Below, one piece after another: positions 1-9,881 of a DNA stretch of 64,000 nt. The number at the start of each line of letters is the position of its first letter. Within the stretch, counting starts at the first letter, position 1. The translations under genes and the position numbers were made by a program. The DNA comes from Albimonas sp963977235 (GTDB taxonomy: Bacteria; Pseudomonadota; Alphaproteobacteria; Rhodobacterales; Rhodobacteraceae): the NCBI RefSeq assembly GCF_963977235.1, contig NZ_CAXBOD010000005.1, positions 68,649 through 132,648 on the forward strand. Direction: 5' to 3'. The notes below the pieces were generated by a model, which saw only the letters and a program-made list of their open reading frames with translations, made no database searches and had not been told where the DNA came from.

Positions 1-1
1 C

Positions 2-1144
2 GTCGACCTCAGCCAGATCTACAACGGCCCCTACGCGACCTTCCTGATGGCCTCGGCCGGCGCCGAGGTGATCAAGGTCGAGCCCGAGGGCGGCGAGTCC
101 CTGCGCCGCCGCGGCGTCGTGGGCGGCGCGGCGCTGCCCTTCGCGATGCTCAACGGGGGCAAGCGCTCGGTGGTGCTGAACCTCAAGGACCCCGAGGGGA
201 AGGCGGCGCTGGAGGCGCTGGCGCGCGAGGCCGACGTGCTGGTGGAGAACTTCGCGCCGGGCGTGATGGAGCGCCTGGGTCTCGGCGCCGAGCGGCTGCG
301 GGAGATGAACCCGCGGCTGATCTACGCCTCCTCCTCCGGCTTCGGCACGGACGGGCCCTATCGCGAATACCCGGCCATGGACCTGACCATGCAGGCGATG
401 TGCGGGGTGATGGCGACCACCGGCTTTCCCGACCGCCCGCCGGTGAAGGCGGGGCCGGCGCTGTGCGATTTCTTCGCCGGCACGCATCTGTTCTCCGCCA
501 TCGCCACCGCGCTGTTCGAGCGGGAGCGCACCGGCGTCGCGCGCCAGGTCCACGTGACCATGCAGGACGCGGTCTATCCCGCGCTCGCCTCCTCGCTGGG
601 CATGGCCTGGGGGATGCAGCGGCGCGAGGACGCGCCCCCCCCGCGCACCGGCAACCGCCACGGCGGGCTCGCCGAGGCGCCCTACAACGTCTACCCGACC
701 TCGGACGGGTGGCTCGCGATCATCTGCGTGCGCGACGCGCACTGGCAGAACCTGGCGAAGGTGATGGGCCGGCCGGACCTGGTCGACGATCCGCGCTACG
801 CCTCGCTCAAGGACCGGGTCGAGCGGATCGACGAGATCGACGCGCTGGTCGCCGACTGGACCGGCAAGCGCCCCAAGGAAGAGGCGTTCCAGGCCCTGAT
901 GGCCGCCCGCGTCCCCTGCGCCCCGGTGCGCGACCTCGAGGAGGTCATGGACGACCCCAACATGCACGCCCGCGGCTCGCTCCGCTGGGAGGAGCATCCG
1001 GAGTTCGGGCGCGTGGTGCTGATGGCCTCGCCCCTGCGCTTCGCGGGCGTCGAGGCGCGCCCGCTGGCCCCGAGCCGCACGCTCGGCGCCGACACCGAGG
1101 CGGTGCTGGCCGAGATCGCCGACCGCGCGGAGCGGACGGCCTGA
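2..1144 (+). CDS. CaiB/BaiF (class III) CoA transferase, 5' end outside window
   Basis: Class III CoA transferase that moves CoA between carboxylic acids in the cytoplasm. The reading frame is open to base 2, so the true start lies upstream; an internal Met at base 47 is not the start, because the family motif NGPYATFLMASAGAEVIKVE is already under way before it. Visible are the LNGGKRSVVLNLKDPEG segment, NFAPGVMERLG, and HVTMQDAVYPALA, which matches the MQDAV context of the catalytic Asp of formyl-CoA transferase. The C-terminal small domain follows. It lies about 100 bp upstream of the HyuA-like gene on the same strand, so it is probably co-transcribed and activates the substrate or product of that module. 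The acid substrate cannot be told. Confidence 0.9.
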   Translation, partial: VDLSQIYNGPYATFLMASAGAEVIKVEPEGGESLRRRGVVGGAALPFAMLNGGKRSVVLNLKDPEGKAALEALAREADVLVENFAPGVMERLGLGAERLREMNPRLIYASSSGFGTDGPYREYPAMDLTMQAMCGVMATTGFPDRPPVKAGPALCDFFAGTHLFSAIATALFERERTGVARQVHVTMQDAVYPALASSLGMAWGMQRREDAPPPRTGNRHGGLAEAPYNVYPTSDGWLAIICVRDAHWQNLAKVMGRPDLVDDPRYASLKDRVERIDEIDALVADWTGKRPKEEAFQALMAARVPCAPVRDLEEVMDDPNMHARGSLRWEEHPEFGRVVLMASPLRFAGVEARPLAPSRTLGADTEAVLAEIADRAERTA

Positions 1145-1246
1145 GATCCGGCCGCGGCGCCCGCGCGCCGCCGGCCGCAACCAGGACAGGCGCGCCGGCG
1201 ACCGCCCGCGAGGCGGCGCGACAGGACGCCGTAGGGGAGAGACGCC

Positions 1247-3265
1247 ATGAGCGGAATCGTCGGCATCGATGTCGGCGGCACCTTCACCGACCTGTTCCAC
1301 GCCGGCGCGCCCGGCGCGCCGGCGCGGGTCCTGAAGGTTCCGTCCACCCCGGACGACCCAAGCCGGGGTCTGGTCGACGCCCTGCGCGCGGCCGAGGTCG
1401 ATCCCGCCGCGCTGGAGCTGATCCTGCACGGCACCACCATCGCCACCAACGCGGTGATCGAGCGCAAGGGCGCCCGCTGCGCCCTGATCACCACCCAGGG
1501 CTTCCGCGACGTGCTGGAGCTGGGCCGCCGCGACCGCCAGCGCATGTACGGCCTGACCGGCGCCCATGTCCCCCTGATACCCCGCCTGATGCGCTGGGAG
1601 ATCGCCGAGCGGCTCGACCATCGCGGCCAGGTTCTGGTCCCGCTGGACGAGGCGGCGCTGGGCGAGCTCGCCCGCGCGCTGGCCGAGGAGGGGGTCGAGG
1701 CGGTCGTCGTCGCCTTCCTCCACGCCTACGCCAACCCCGCCCACGAGCATCGCGCCCGCGAGATCCTGCGCGAGGCCGACCCCGACTGGGAGGTGGTGCT
1801 CGCCACCGACGTGGTGCGCGAGTACTGTGAGTTCGAGCGGACCTCGACCGCCGCCGTGCAGGGCTACCTGCAGCCGCTGGTCTCCCGCTACGCCCGCAGC
1901 CTGACGCAGCGGCTGGAGCAGATCGGCTTCGACCGCCAGACCCTGGTGATGCAGTCGAACGGCGGGCTCGCGCCGCTGTCGCAGCTGCCGACCAAGGCCG
2001 CGAACATCGTGCGCTCCGGCCCCTCGGCCGGGGTCACCGCCGCGGCGCGGATCGCGGCCGAGGCGGGGTTCGACAACGTCATCACCGGCGACATGGGCGG
2101 CACCTCCTACGACGTCGCGGTGGTGGTGAAGGGCGCGCCGAAGATCGCCGAGACCACCGAGCTCGACTTCCGCATCCCCCTGCGCCTGCCGATGATCGAC
2201 GTGCACACGATCGGGGCCGGCGGCGGCTCCATCGCCTGGATCGACCGGGGCGGCGTGCTCCAGGTCGGACCCGAGAGCGCGGGCGCCGTGCCCGGTCCGA
2301 TCTGCTTCGGCCGCGGCGGGACCCGGCCCACGGTCACCGACGCCAACGCCGTGCTGGGCCGCATCAAGCCCGAGAACCCCATCGGCCTGACCCATGTCGA
2401 CCGCCTCGACATCGAGGCCGCGCGCGAGGCCATCGGCGCGCTGGGCGACCGGCTGGGCCTGGGCGTCGAGGAGACGGCCGAAGCGATCCTGACCGTGGTC
2501 AACCACATCATGGCCCGCCGGACCCGGCTGATGTCGGTCGAGCAGGGCCACGACCCGCGCGATTTCTGCCTGGTCGCCTTCGGCGGCGCCGGCCCCCTGC
2601 ACGGCTGCGCCATCATGCGCGAGGTCGGCATCCGCTCGATGCTGCTGCCCCCGCATCCGGGCGTGCTGTGCGCGCTGGGCTGCGCCGTCGCCGACCTGCG
2701 CTGCGACTTCGCCCAGACCGTCGAGACCCCTGCCGCCGAGGTCGATCCCGCGATGCTGCGCGGGGTGCTGGCAGCCCACAGGGCGGACGGGGAGGCGCAG
2801 CTCGCGGCCTCCGGCGCCGCGCTCACCTCGATCGAGACGCGCCATGCCGCGGAGATGTCCTACCTCGGCCAGATCCACTCCCTGCGCGTGCCCATCGAAG
2901 CCGACTGGCCGACGCAGCGCATCGTCGCCGCCTTCGAGCACGCCTACCGCGCCGAGTTCGGCGCCACGCTCGGGATGCCCACGGTCCTCGTCGGCCTGAA
3001 GACCGCCGTCGAGGGCCGCCGCGCGGCGCCCGAGGCCGCGCCCCTGCGCGAAAGCTCCGACGCGACGCCTGCGCCCATCGCCCACCGCCGCGTGCATTTC
3101 GGCCGCTGGCTGGACGTGCCGATCCACGACCGAGGCGCGCTCTCGCCCGGGCAGCGCTTCGAGGGGCCGGCGATCCTGGAGCAGCCCGACACCACCTGCG
3201 TGGTGGAGCCGGGCTGCGCCGCCCGCGTCGACGCCCGCGGCAACATCATCGTGGAGGCCATGTGA
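1247..3265 (+). CDS. Hydantoinase/oxoprolinase family protein, HyuA-type subunit
   Basis: 672 aa, normal for the HyuA / N-methylhydantoinase A / 5-oxoprolinase N-terminal family. The N-terminus has the ATP-binding signature GIDVGGTFTDLF, followed by LHGTTIATNAVIERKGA, and a central NGG...SGPSAG...GDMGGTSYDV segment, typical of the actin-like ATPase fold. The family performs ATP-dependent opening of cyclic amides (hydantoins, 5-oxoproline) or ATP-dependent carboxylation of ketones such as acetone or acetophenone, together with a HyuB partner. ATG at 1247 follows GGGGAGAGACGCC. Its stop overlaps the start of the HyuB-type gene. The liv-type importer immediately downstream suggests an imported amide- or ketone-like substrate; this is inference. 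Confidence 0.9.
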   Translation: MSGIVGIDVGGTFTDLFHAGAPGAPARVLKVPSTPDDPSRGLVDALRAAEVDPAALELILHGTTIATNAVIERKGARCALITTQGFRDVLELGRRDRQRMYGLTGAHVPLIPRLMRWEIAERLDHRGQVLVPLDEAALGELARALAEEGVEAVVVAFLHAYANPAHEHRAREILREADPDWEVVLATDVVREYCEFERTSTAAVQGYLQPLVSRYARSLTQRLEQIGFDRQTLVMQSNGGLAPLSQLPTKAANIVRSGPSAGVTAAARIAAEAGFDNVITGDMGGTSYDVAVVVKGAPKIAETTELDFRIPLRLPMIDVHTIGAGGGSIAWIDRGGVLQVGPESAGAVPGPICFGRGGTRPTVTDANAVLGRIKPENPIGLTHVDRLDIEAAREAIGALGDRLGLGVEETAEAILTVVNHIMARRTRLMSVEQGHDPRDFCLVAFGGAGPLHGCAIMREVGIRSMLLPPHPGVLCALGCAVADLRCDFAQTVETPAAEVDPAMLRGVLAAHRADGEAQLAASGAALTSIETRHAAEMSYLGQIHSLRVPIEADWPTQRIVAAFEHAYRAEFGATLGMPTVLVGLKTAVEGRRAAPEAAPLRESSDATPAPIAHRRVHFGRWLDVPIHDRGALSPGQRFEGPAILEQPDTTCVVEPGCAARVDARGNIIVEAM

Positions 3266-5106
3266 TGGACGCCGCCCCCGCCCAGACCCGTGATCCGGCC
3301 GTCGATCCCGTCACGCTCGCCGTCGTGCGCGGGGCGCTGGAGCAGATCGGCGACGAGATGGACCTGCACCTGATCCGCGCCGCCCTGTCGCCGATCATCT
3401 CCGAGACCAACGACGTCGCCCACGGCATCTACGATCCGCGCACCGGAGAGACCATCGCCCAGGGCCAGCTCGGCCTGCCGCAGTTCCTGGCGAACATGCA
3501 GTTCTCGGTCCAGCATGTGCTGGAGGTGGCCAAGGGGCAGGGCGGTTTCCGGCCCGGCGACGTGTGGATCCTCAACGATCCCTACCGATCCGGCACCCAC
3601 CTCAACGACGTGGTGATGGTCGCGCCGCATTTCGTGGACGGGGAGCTGTTCGCGCTGCTCGCCAACACCGGGCACTGGATGGACATGGGCGGCGGCTCGC
3701 CCGGCGGCTGGTCGCCCTCGGCCCGCGAGATCCACCAGGAGGGCGTGATCATCCCGCCCGTGCGGCTGGAGGCGGAGGGCGTGCGCAACGCGGCCCTGAT
3801 CGCGATGATCGCGGCCAACTCGCGCCTCCCCCAGCAGCTGCTGGGCGACCTCGAGGCGATGGTCAACGTCTTCGGGGTCGGTCGCCGCGGGCTCGACGCG
3901 CTGGTCGGGCGCTACGGCGCCGACACGCTGCGCGCCTGCATCGCCGAGATGACCGCGCGGGCCGAGGCGGAGATGCGGGCCTGGATATCCGACATCCCCG
4001 ACGGGACTTACCGGGTCGAGGACAGCTTCGACAACGACGGCGTGGTGGATGCGCCGCTGCCGGTGAAGCTGGCGCTGACCGTCGACGGCTCGGACCTGCA
4101 TTTCGACTTCACCGGCACCTCGCCGGCCGCGGCCGGGCCGATGAACATCGCCGACTGCACGGCGAAGTCGCTGTGCTTCGTGGCGCTGAAGCACATCTTC
4201 CCCGACGTGCCGGTCTCGGGCGGCGCCTTCCGGCCCTGCCGGTTCACGATCCCGAAGGGCTCGATCCTCGCGGCCGAATACCCGGTCGCGGTGGGGGGCA
4301 CGACCGACGTGGCCCCGCGTCTGACCGACGTGGTGTTCGGCGCGCTCGCCCAGGCGATCCCGCAGCGGACGCCGGCGGCGATGTTCGGCACCACCGGCGT
4401 CGCCACCGTCTCCGGCACGCATCCCGAGACCGGGCGCTACTACGTCGCCGTCTATCCCTATCCGGGCGGCTACGGGGGGTCGGCGATCTCCGACGGGCTG
4501 GTCCACGGCACGCCGCCGGGCTCGATGGCCCGCTTCATGTCGGTGGAGATGTCCGAGCACCGATATCCCGTGCGCTTCGCCTATTTCGGGATCCGCGAGG
4601 GCTCCGGCGGGCCGGGGCGCCATCGCGGCGGCCACGGCTCGCGCTACGGGATCGAGACGCTGGGCGACAGCGTGGTCTCGATCCTCGGCGACCGGGTCGA
4701 CGCGCCCCCCTTCGGCGTGGCCGGCGGTGCGGCTGCGGCCCCCAACCATGTGCGCCTGACGCTCGACGGGCGGGAGTGGACGCCGCCGATGCGCTCCAAG
4801 GCCGAGAAGCTGCGGTTCCGCGCCGGCGACGCGCTGCATCTCGGCTCCCCCGGCGGCGGCGGCTTCGGCGATCCGCTGGAGCGCGACCCCGAGGCGGTGC
4901 GAGAGGACCTCGACGCCGGCCTGATCGACCGCGAGACGGCCGAGCGCGCCCACGGCGTCGTCGCCCGCGTCGCCCGCCGGATCCTGGACCGCCCGGTGCA
5001 CGCGATCGACGCCGAGGCCACCGCCCGCCTGCGCGCGGCGCGGGCCGCCGGCGCCGCGAACGACATCAACGAGCAGGAGCGCCGGCGAACGGCGCCCGAC
5101 ACCTGA
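3265..5106 (+). CDS. Hydantoinase/oxoprolinase family protein, HyuB-type subunit
   Basis: 613 aa, matching the HyuB / 5-oxoprolinase C-terminal family. The family start DPVTLAVVRGALEQIGDEM is present, as are LIRAALSPIISETNDVAHGI and a glycine-rich C-terminal region (GSPGGGGFGDP). The start codon at 3265 overlaps the upstream stop (TGATG), which implies translational coupling and a stoichiometric complex with the HyuA-type subunit. It acts in the cytoplasm. An upstream in-frame extension within hyuA was discarded because it has no family similarity. An ABC-importer binding-protein gene begins 17 bp after the stop, so enzyme and importer form one operon. Confidence 0.9.
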   Translation: MDAAPAQTRDPAVDPVTLAVVRGALEQIGDEMDLHLIRAALSPIISETNDVAHGIYDPRTGETIAQGQLGLPQFLANMQFSVQHVLEVAKGQGGFRPGDVWILNDPYRSGTHLNDVVMVAPHFVDGELFALLANTGHWMDMGGGSPGGWSPSAREIHQEGVIIPPVRLEAEGVRNAALIAMIAANSRLPQQLLGDLEAMVNVFGVGRRGLDALVGRYGADTLRACIAEMTARAEAEMRAWISDIPDGTYRVEDSFDNDGVVDAPLPVKLALTVDGSDLHFDFTGTSPAAAGPMNIADCTAKSLCFVALKHIFPDVPVSGGAFRPCRFTIPKGSILAAEYPVAVGGTTDVAPRLTDVVFGALAQAIPQRTPAAMFGTTGVATVSGTHPETGRYYVAVYPYPGGYGGSAISDGLVHGTPPGSMARFMSVEMSEHRYPVRFAYFGIREGSGGPGRHRGGHGSRYGIETLGDSVVSILGDRVDAPPFGVAGGAAAAPNHVRLTLDGREWTPPMRSKAEKLRFRAGDALHLGSPGGGGFGDPLERDPEAVREDLDAGLIDRETAERAHGVVARVARRILDRPVHAIDAEATARLRAARAAGAANDINEQERRRTAPDT

Positions 5107-5123
5107 CAGGGGAGGAGAGAAAG

Positions 5124-6350
5124 ATGCTGACCAGACGCACTTTCGCGGCGATGGCCGCGAGCGCGACGGCGATGACCGCCGTCGGGACCTTCGGCCGCGC
5201 CCGAGCGGCCGAGCCGTTGAAGATCGGGGCCGTGAACCCCTATTCCGGGGGCATGGCGCTCTACGGCGACGAGGTCACCCGCTGCTATGAGCTCGCCGCC
5301 AAGCAGATCAACGCCGCGAAGGGCGGTCTGCTGGGCCGCCCGGTGGAGATCGTGCGCGGCAACGCCACCTCCGCGCAGGAGGGGATCGCGGCGGTCGAAC
5401 AGCTGATCGGCCGCGACGGGGTGGAGATCCTGATGGGGACCTACGCCTCCTCGATCTCCAACGCCGCCTCGGAGGCCGCGCTGAACTACGGCAAGCTCTA
5501 CTGGGAGACCAACGCCGTCGCCTCCAACCTGACCGAGCGGGGGCTGCCCAACTTCATCCGCGCCGGCCTCGCCGCCGACGACTTCGGCCGGCGCTCGGTC
5601 GAGGGGGCGCTGGAACTGGTGGCCAAGAGGCTCGACAAGGCCCCCTCCGAGATGAGCGTGTGGCTGGAGCATGAGGACTCGGCCTACGGGACCTCCATCG
5701 CCGAGGCGCAGAAGCGGCTGCTGGAAGAGGCGGGCGTCACCGTGGGCGTGGGTGCGCACAGCTTCAAGTCGATCGACGTCACCGACTCGATCCTGCGCGC
5801 GAAGTCGGCGGCGCCGGACTTGTGGATCTCGACCGGCTACGTGGGCGACACCAACCTGCTGCTGCGCGCCGCCCGCGACCAGGGCTTCGCGCCGCCTGCG
5901 ATCATGTCGGTGGGCGTGGGCGACACGGCCGAGACGCTGGACGCGCTGGGGGCGGAGTATCTCGAGGGCGTCCTTCTGGTCTCCTTCCCGCGCGCCGACA
6001 TCTCCGAGGACTACGGGCCCGGCTCGGACGCGTTCCTGGAGCTCTACCGCGCCGAGTTCGGCCGCGATCCGGTCGCGCCCCAGGGCATGGCCGCCTTCGT
6101 CGGCGCCAAGATCCTGTTCGAGGCGGTGGAGGCCGCGGGCTCGGTCGAGTTCGACGCGGTCGCCGAGGCCGCCAAAGCGATGGACAAGCCCTTTGGCAGC
6201 TACGAGACGGGCTACGGCGCCAGGTTCGACGACACCCTGCAGAACACCCGCGCCGTTCCGATCATCGCCCAGTGGCAGGGCGGCGAGGTGAAGGCGGTCT
6301 ACCCGCCCGAGGCCGCCTCCTCCGACGTCGTGAACCTGCCGCGGGCCTGA
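5124..6350 (+). CDS. ABC transporter periplasmic binding protein, Leu/Ile/Val type
   Basis: 408 aa type-1 periplasmic binding protein (Peripla_BP_6 / LivJ-like). The N-terminus MLTRRTFAAMAASATA has twin-arginine character and ends in a probable cleavage site after RARAAE. The mature part starts LKIGAVNPYSGGMALYG, typical of this family, then a two-lobe fold with LMGTYASS and SVWLEHEDSAYGTS. The ATG has GGGGAGGAGA about 8 bp upstream. It is the solute receptor for the LivH/M/G/F-type genes downstream. A strong hairpin sits between this gene and the permease. The ligand is unknown: this family also binds amides, aromatic acids and other carboxylates, so true branched-chain amino acid transport is not assured. 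Confidence 0.9.
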   Translation: MLTRRTFAAMAASATAMTAVGTFGRARAAEPLKIGAVNPYSGGMALYGDEVTRCYELAAKQINAAKGGLLGRPVEIVRGNATSAQEGIAAVEQLIGRDGVEILMGTYASSISNAASEAALNYGKLYWETNAVASNLTERGLPNFIRAGLAADDFGRRSVEGALELVAKRLDKAPSEMSVWLEHEDSAYGTSIAEAQKRLLEEAGVTVGVGAHSFKSIDVTDSILRAKSAAPDLWISTGYVGDTNLLLRAARDQGFAPPAIMSVGVGDTAETLDALGAEYLEGVLLVSFPRADISEDYGPGSDAFLELYRAEFGRDPVAPQGMAAFVGAKILFEAVEAAGSVEFDAVAEAAKAMDKPFGSYETGYGARFDDTLQNTRAVPIIAQWQGGEVKAVYPPEAASSDVVNLPRA

Positions 6351-6362
6351 GGCCCGCGTCCG

Positions 6363-6393
6363 CCGCGCCGCCGGCCCCGCGCCGGCGGCGCGG
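6363..6393. terminator. Strong hairpin between binding protein and permease genes
   Basis: A perfect 13-bp GC stem (6363-6375 with 6381-6393) closes a 5-base loop, starting 13 bp after the binding-protein stop. There is no T-run, so it is more likely an mRNA-stabilising or attenuating structure than a full terminator. Such hairpins commonly allow binding protein to be made in excess over the membrane subunits. Confidence 0.6.
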
Positions 6394-6414
6394 CCCTGCA
6401 AGGAAGGGCGAGCG

Positions 6415-7305
6415 ATGACCGAGATCCTCAACATCCTGGCGGTGGGGCTGCTTCTGGGCGGCATCTACGCGCTGGTCAGCGTCGGGCTGAACCTGATCTT
6501 CGGCGTGATCCGCGTGGTGAACTTCGCCCAGGGCGAGTTCGTGATGCTGGGCATGTACGGGGCGCTGGCCGCGCAGCTGGCGCTGGGCCTCGACCCCTAT
6601 CTGGGGGCGGTCCTGATCCTGCCCGCGCTGTTCGCGCTGGGCTGCGCGGTCTACTGGCTGATCCTGCGTCCCCTGCAGGGCGAGCCGATGATGCAGATCT
6701 TCGCCACCTTCGGCCTGCTGATGCTGATCCAGAACGCGGTGCTGGCGGCGACGGGGGGCGTGGCGTTCAGCGCGAACTCCTCGCTTGCGGTCGGTTCGGT
6801 CTCGCTGGGGCCGGTGCAGGTGGGGACGGGGCGGCTGATCGTGCTGATCGCGGCCAGCGTGGTGACCGGCGGGCTCGCCTGGTACCTGCGCGCGACCTGG
6901 CACGGCAAGGCGATCCGGGCGGTGGCCCAGGACCGGGCCGCGGCGAAGCTGATGGGCGTGAACGTGCAGCGCATCTACACGATCAGCTTCGGCATCGGCG
7001 CGGCGCTGGCGGGGCTCGCAGGCTGCCTGCTCGCGCCGCTCTATTCGATGACGCCGCAGATCGGGATCAACTTCATCCTGCCGGCCTTCGCGGTGGTGGT
7101 GCTGGGGGGCCTGGGCAGCGTCGCCGGCGCCTACCTCGGCGGCTTCGTGGTGGGGCTGACCGAGGCGTTCTCGGGCTACTACCTCGACCCGGCGTTGAAG
7201 CATGCGGTGCTGTTCGTCGTGTTCATCGTGGTGCTCGTCATCCGCCCGCAGGGCCTCTTCGGCCACGCCGGCGCAGAGGAGGTGGGACTTCGTGAAACCT
7301 CGTGA
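6415..7305 (+). CDS. livH: Branched-chain-type ABC transporter permease, LivH family
   Basis: 296 aa integral membrane permease of the LivH family. The start MTEILNILAVGLLLGGIYALVSVGLNLIFG and the GVIRVVNFAQGEFVMLGMYGA segment are family hallmarks, followed by several hydrophobic helices and the cytoplasmic VAQDRAAAKLMGVN coupling-loop region. The start is preceded by AAGGAAGGGCGAGCG. It forms the inner-membrane channel with the LivM-type protein. The binding protein lies upstream and LivM follows with a short overlap, so this is a standard SBP-H-M-G-F order. The gene symbol reflects family, not proven substrate. Confidence 0.9.
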   Translation: MTEILNILAVGLLLGGIYALVSVGLNLIFGVIRVVNFAQGEFVMLGMYGALAAQLALGLDPYLGAVLILPALFALGCAVYWLILRPLQGEPMMQIFATFGLLMLIQNAVLAATGGVAFSANSSLAVGSVSLGPVQVGTGRLIVLIAASVVTGGLAWYLRATWHGKAIRAVAQDRAAAKLMGVNVQRIYTISFGIGAALAGLAGCLLAPLYSMTPQIGINFILPAFAVVVLGGLGSVAGAYLGGFVVGLTEAFSGYYLDPALKHAVLFVVFIVVLVIRPQGLFGHAGAEEVGLRETS

Positions 7306-8409
7306 CCCCGATCCCCGCGCCGCGGACCCGCGGGCGCCTTCCAGCGCGCCGGGCGTGCCGGCGACGCCGCTTGCTCCCGACGTCCGCGCCGCGGCCATCG
7401 CCTCCGCCTCGCGCGGGCTGAGGCAGGAGGCGCCGCTGCTGGCGGGCGTTCTGGCGGCGCTGCTGGCGCTGACCTGGGCCTTCGCCGGCGACAGCTTTGC
7501 GCTGAACATCCTGGCGACCGCCTTCCTGCTGGGCGGCGTCGCCACCGCCTGGAACATCATCGGCGGGCTCGGGGGGCAGTTCTCGCTCGGCCATTCGGTG
7601 TTCTTCGCGCTGGGGGCCTATCTGACCGCCAACCTGGTGCTGCATGCGGGCGTCTCGCCCTGGCTGGCGCTGGCGCCGGCGGCGGCGCTGGCGGCAGGGG
7701 CCGCGGCGCTGGTCTCCTGGCCGGTGTTCCGCCTGAAGGGGCCGTTCTTCGCCATCGCCACGCTGGCGGTGACCGAGGTGATGCTGTCGCTCTCGATCTA
7801 CTTCGACGGGATCACCGGCGGCTCGCAGGGGCTGTCGATCCCGTTCCGCCGCGGCTTCTGGAACATGATCTTCGTGGACCGGATGAGCTATGCGCTGCTG
7901 ATGCTGGGCTTCCTCGCGGTCTGCCTGCTGGCGATGATCGTCGTGGCGCGCAGCCGGCTGGGCTATCGCCTGCGGGCGGTGCGCGACAACGAGGACGCGG
8001 CCCGGGCGGCGGGCATCGACGTGCTGCGGGTGAAGCTCGTGGGCATGGCGGTGTCGGCGGCGCTGACCGGGGTCGGGGGCGCGCTGTTCCTGATGCAGGT
8101 GCGGGTGGTGGACCCGCCGGCGCTCTATTCGCTGTTCGACGTCGGCGTGAAGGTGGCGTTGCTGGCCCTGATCGGCGGCATCGGCACGACCTACGGGCCG
8201 CTGCTGGGCGCGCTGCTGGTGATCCCGCTGGAAAGCTGGCTGCGGGCGGAGCTGGGCGGCGCGCTGCCGGGCATGAACCTGGCGGTCCTGGGCCTGGTGC
8301 TGATCCTGACGGCGCTGTTCCTGCGGCGCGGCATCGTGGGCGCCGCGCGCGACCTGCGGCTGCCGGGCCTGGGGCCGCGCCGGATGCGGCCGGCCGGGGA
8401 GGGCGCGCG

Positions 8410-8413
<4 letters not shown>
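7292..8413 (+). CDS. livM: Branched-chain-type ABC transporter permease, LivM family
   Basis: 373 aa permease of the LivM family. GTG at 7292 is chosen because GAGGAGG lies 9 bases upstream and it overlaps the end of livH by 14 bp, typical coupling; the longer in-frame open stretch before it lies inside livH and has no family features. An N-terminal hydrophilic Pro/Asp-rich extension of about 40 residues precedes the membrane part. Core motifs are NIIGGLGGQFSLGHSVFFALGAY and the cytoplasmic RLRAVRDNEDAARAAGIDV coupling loop. The stop overlaps the livG start. It partners with LivH. Confidence 0.87.
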
Positions 8414-9127
<714 letters not shown>

Positions 9128-9131
<4 letters not shown>

Positions 9132-9850
9132 GCGCGAAGATGATGCTGGAGGTCGAGGGCCTGCGCGCCGGCTACGGCGACGCCGAGGTGCTGTTCGACG
9201 TGTCCCTCGCCGTGGCCGAGGGCCGGGTCGCCGCGGTGGTCGGGGCCAACGGCGCGGGCAAGACCACGCTGCTCTCGGCCCTGATCGGCCTGGTCCCGCC
9301 GCGCGCGGGAACCGTGCGGCTGTTGGGCGAGGATGTCACGCGCCTGCCCGCCGACCGCCGCGCCGCCCGCGGCATGACGCTGGTGCCCGAGGGCGGGCGC
9401 CTGTTCCCATTCATGTCGGTGCAGGAGAACCTGGAGCTGGGCGCCTATTCCGCCGGCGCGCGGGGCGGGGCGGCGGCGATGCTCGAGGCCGCGATGACCC
9501 GGTTTCCGGTGCTGCGCGACCGCCGCCGGCAGCTCGCCGGACGGCTCTCGGGCGGGGAGCGGCAGATGTGCGCCATCGCCCGCGCGCTGATGTGCCGGCC
9601 GCGGCTGCTGCTGCTGGACGAGCCCTCGGTCGGGCTGTCGCCGCTGATGGCCGAGACGGTGCTGGAGACGGTCTCCCAGCTCGCGCGCGACGAGGGGCTG
9701 ACGGTGCTGATCGTCGAACAGCGCGTGACCGAGGTGCTGGAGATCGCCGACGAGGCGCATGTGCTCGACCACGGCCGCATCTCGCTGAGCGGGGCCGCGG
9801 CCGCGCTGAAGGGCGACCCGCAGGTGCGCGAAGCCTACATGGGGTTGTGA
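9128..9850 (+). CDS. livF: Branched-chain-type ABC transporter ATPase, LivF family
   Basis: 240 aa second ATP-binding subunit. Walker A is GANGAGKTTLLSALIG, the signature motif is LSGGERQMCAIARAL, Walker B is LLLLDEPSVGLSP and the H-loop region is VLIVEQRV. LivF-type features include MTLVPEGGRLFPFMSVQENLELG. The start overlaps the corrected livG stop (ATGA). It pairs with LivG at the cytoplasmic face to drive import. A FadR-type regulator starts 31 bp downstream on the same strand. Confidence 0.92.
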
Positions 9851-9881
9851 TGGACCGACCGCAGCCGAGCAGGAGGGGGCC

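Noticed and set aside
1145..1246. Hairpin between the first CoA transferase and hyuA
   Set aside because: An about 11-bp stem exists but with a bulge and in 90% GC sequence, so it is not distinguishable from background.
2944..5001. Very long minus-strand open frame (685 codons) opposite the HyuB gene
   Set aside because: Low-complexity Arg/His/Gly/Pro composition typical of antisense frames in GC-rich DNA; the plus strand has a clear family protein.
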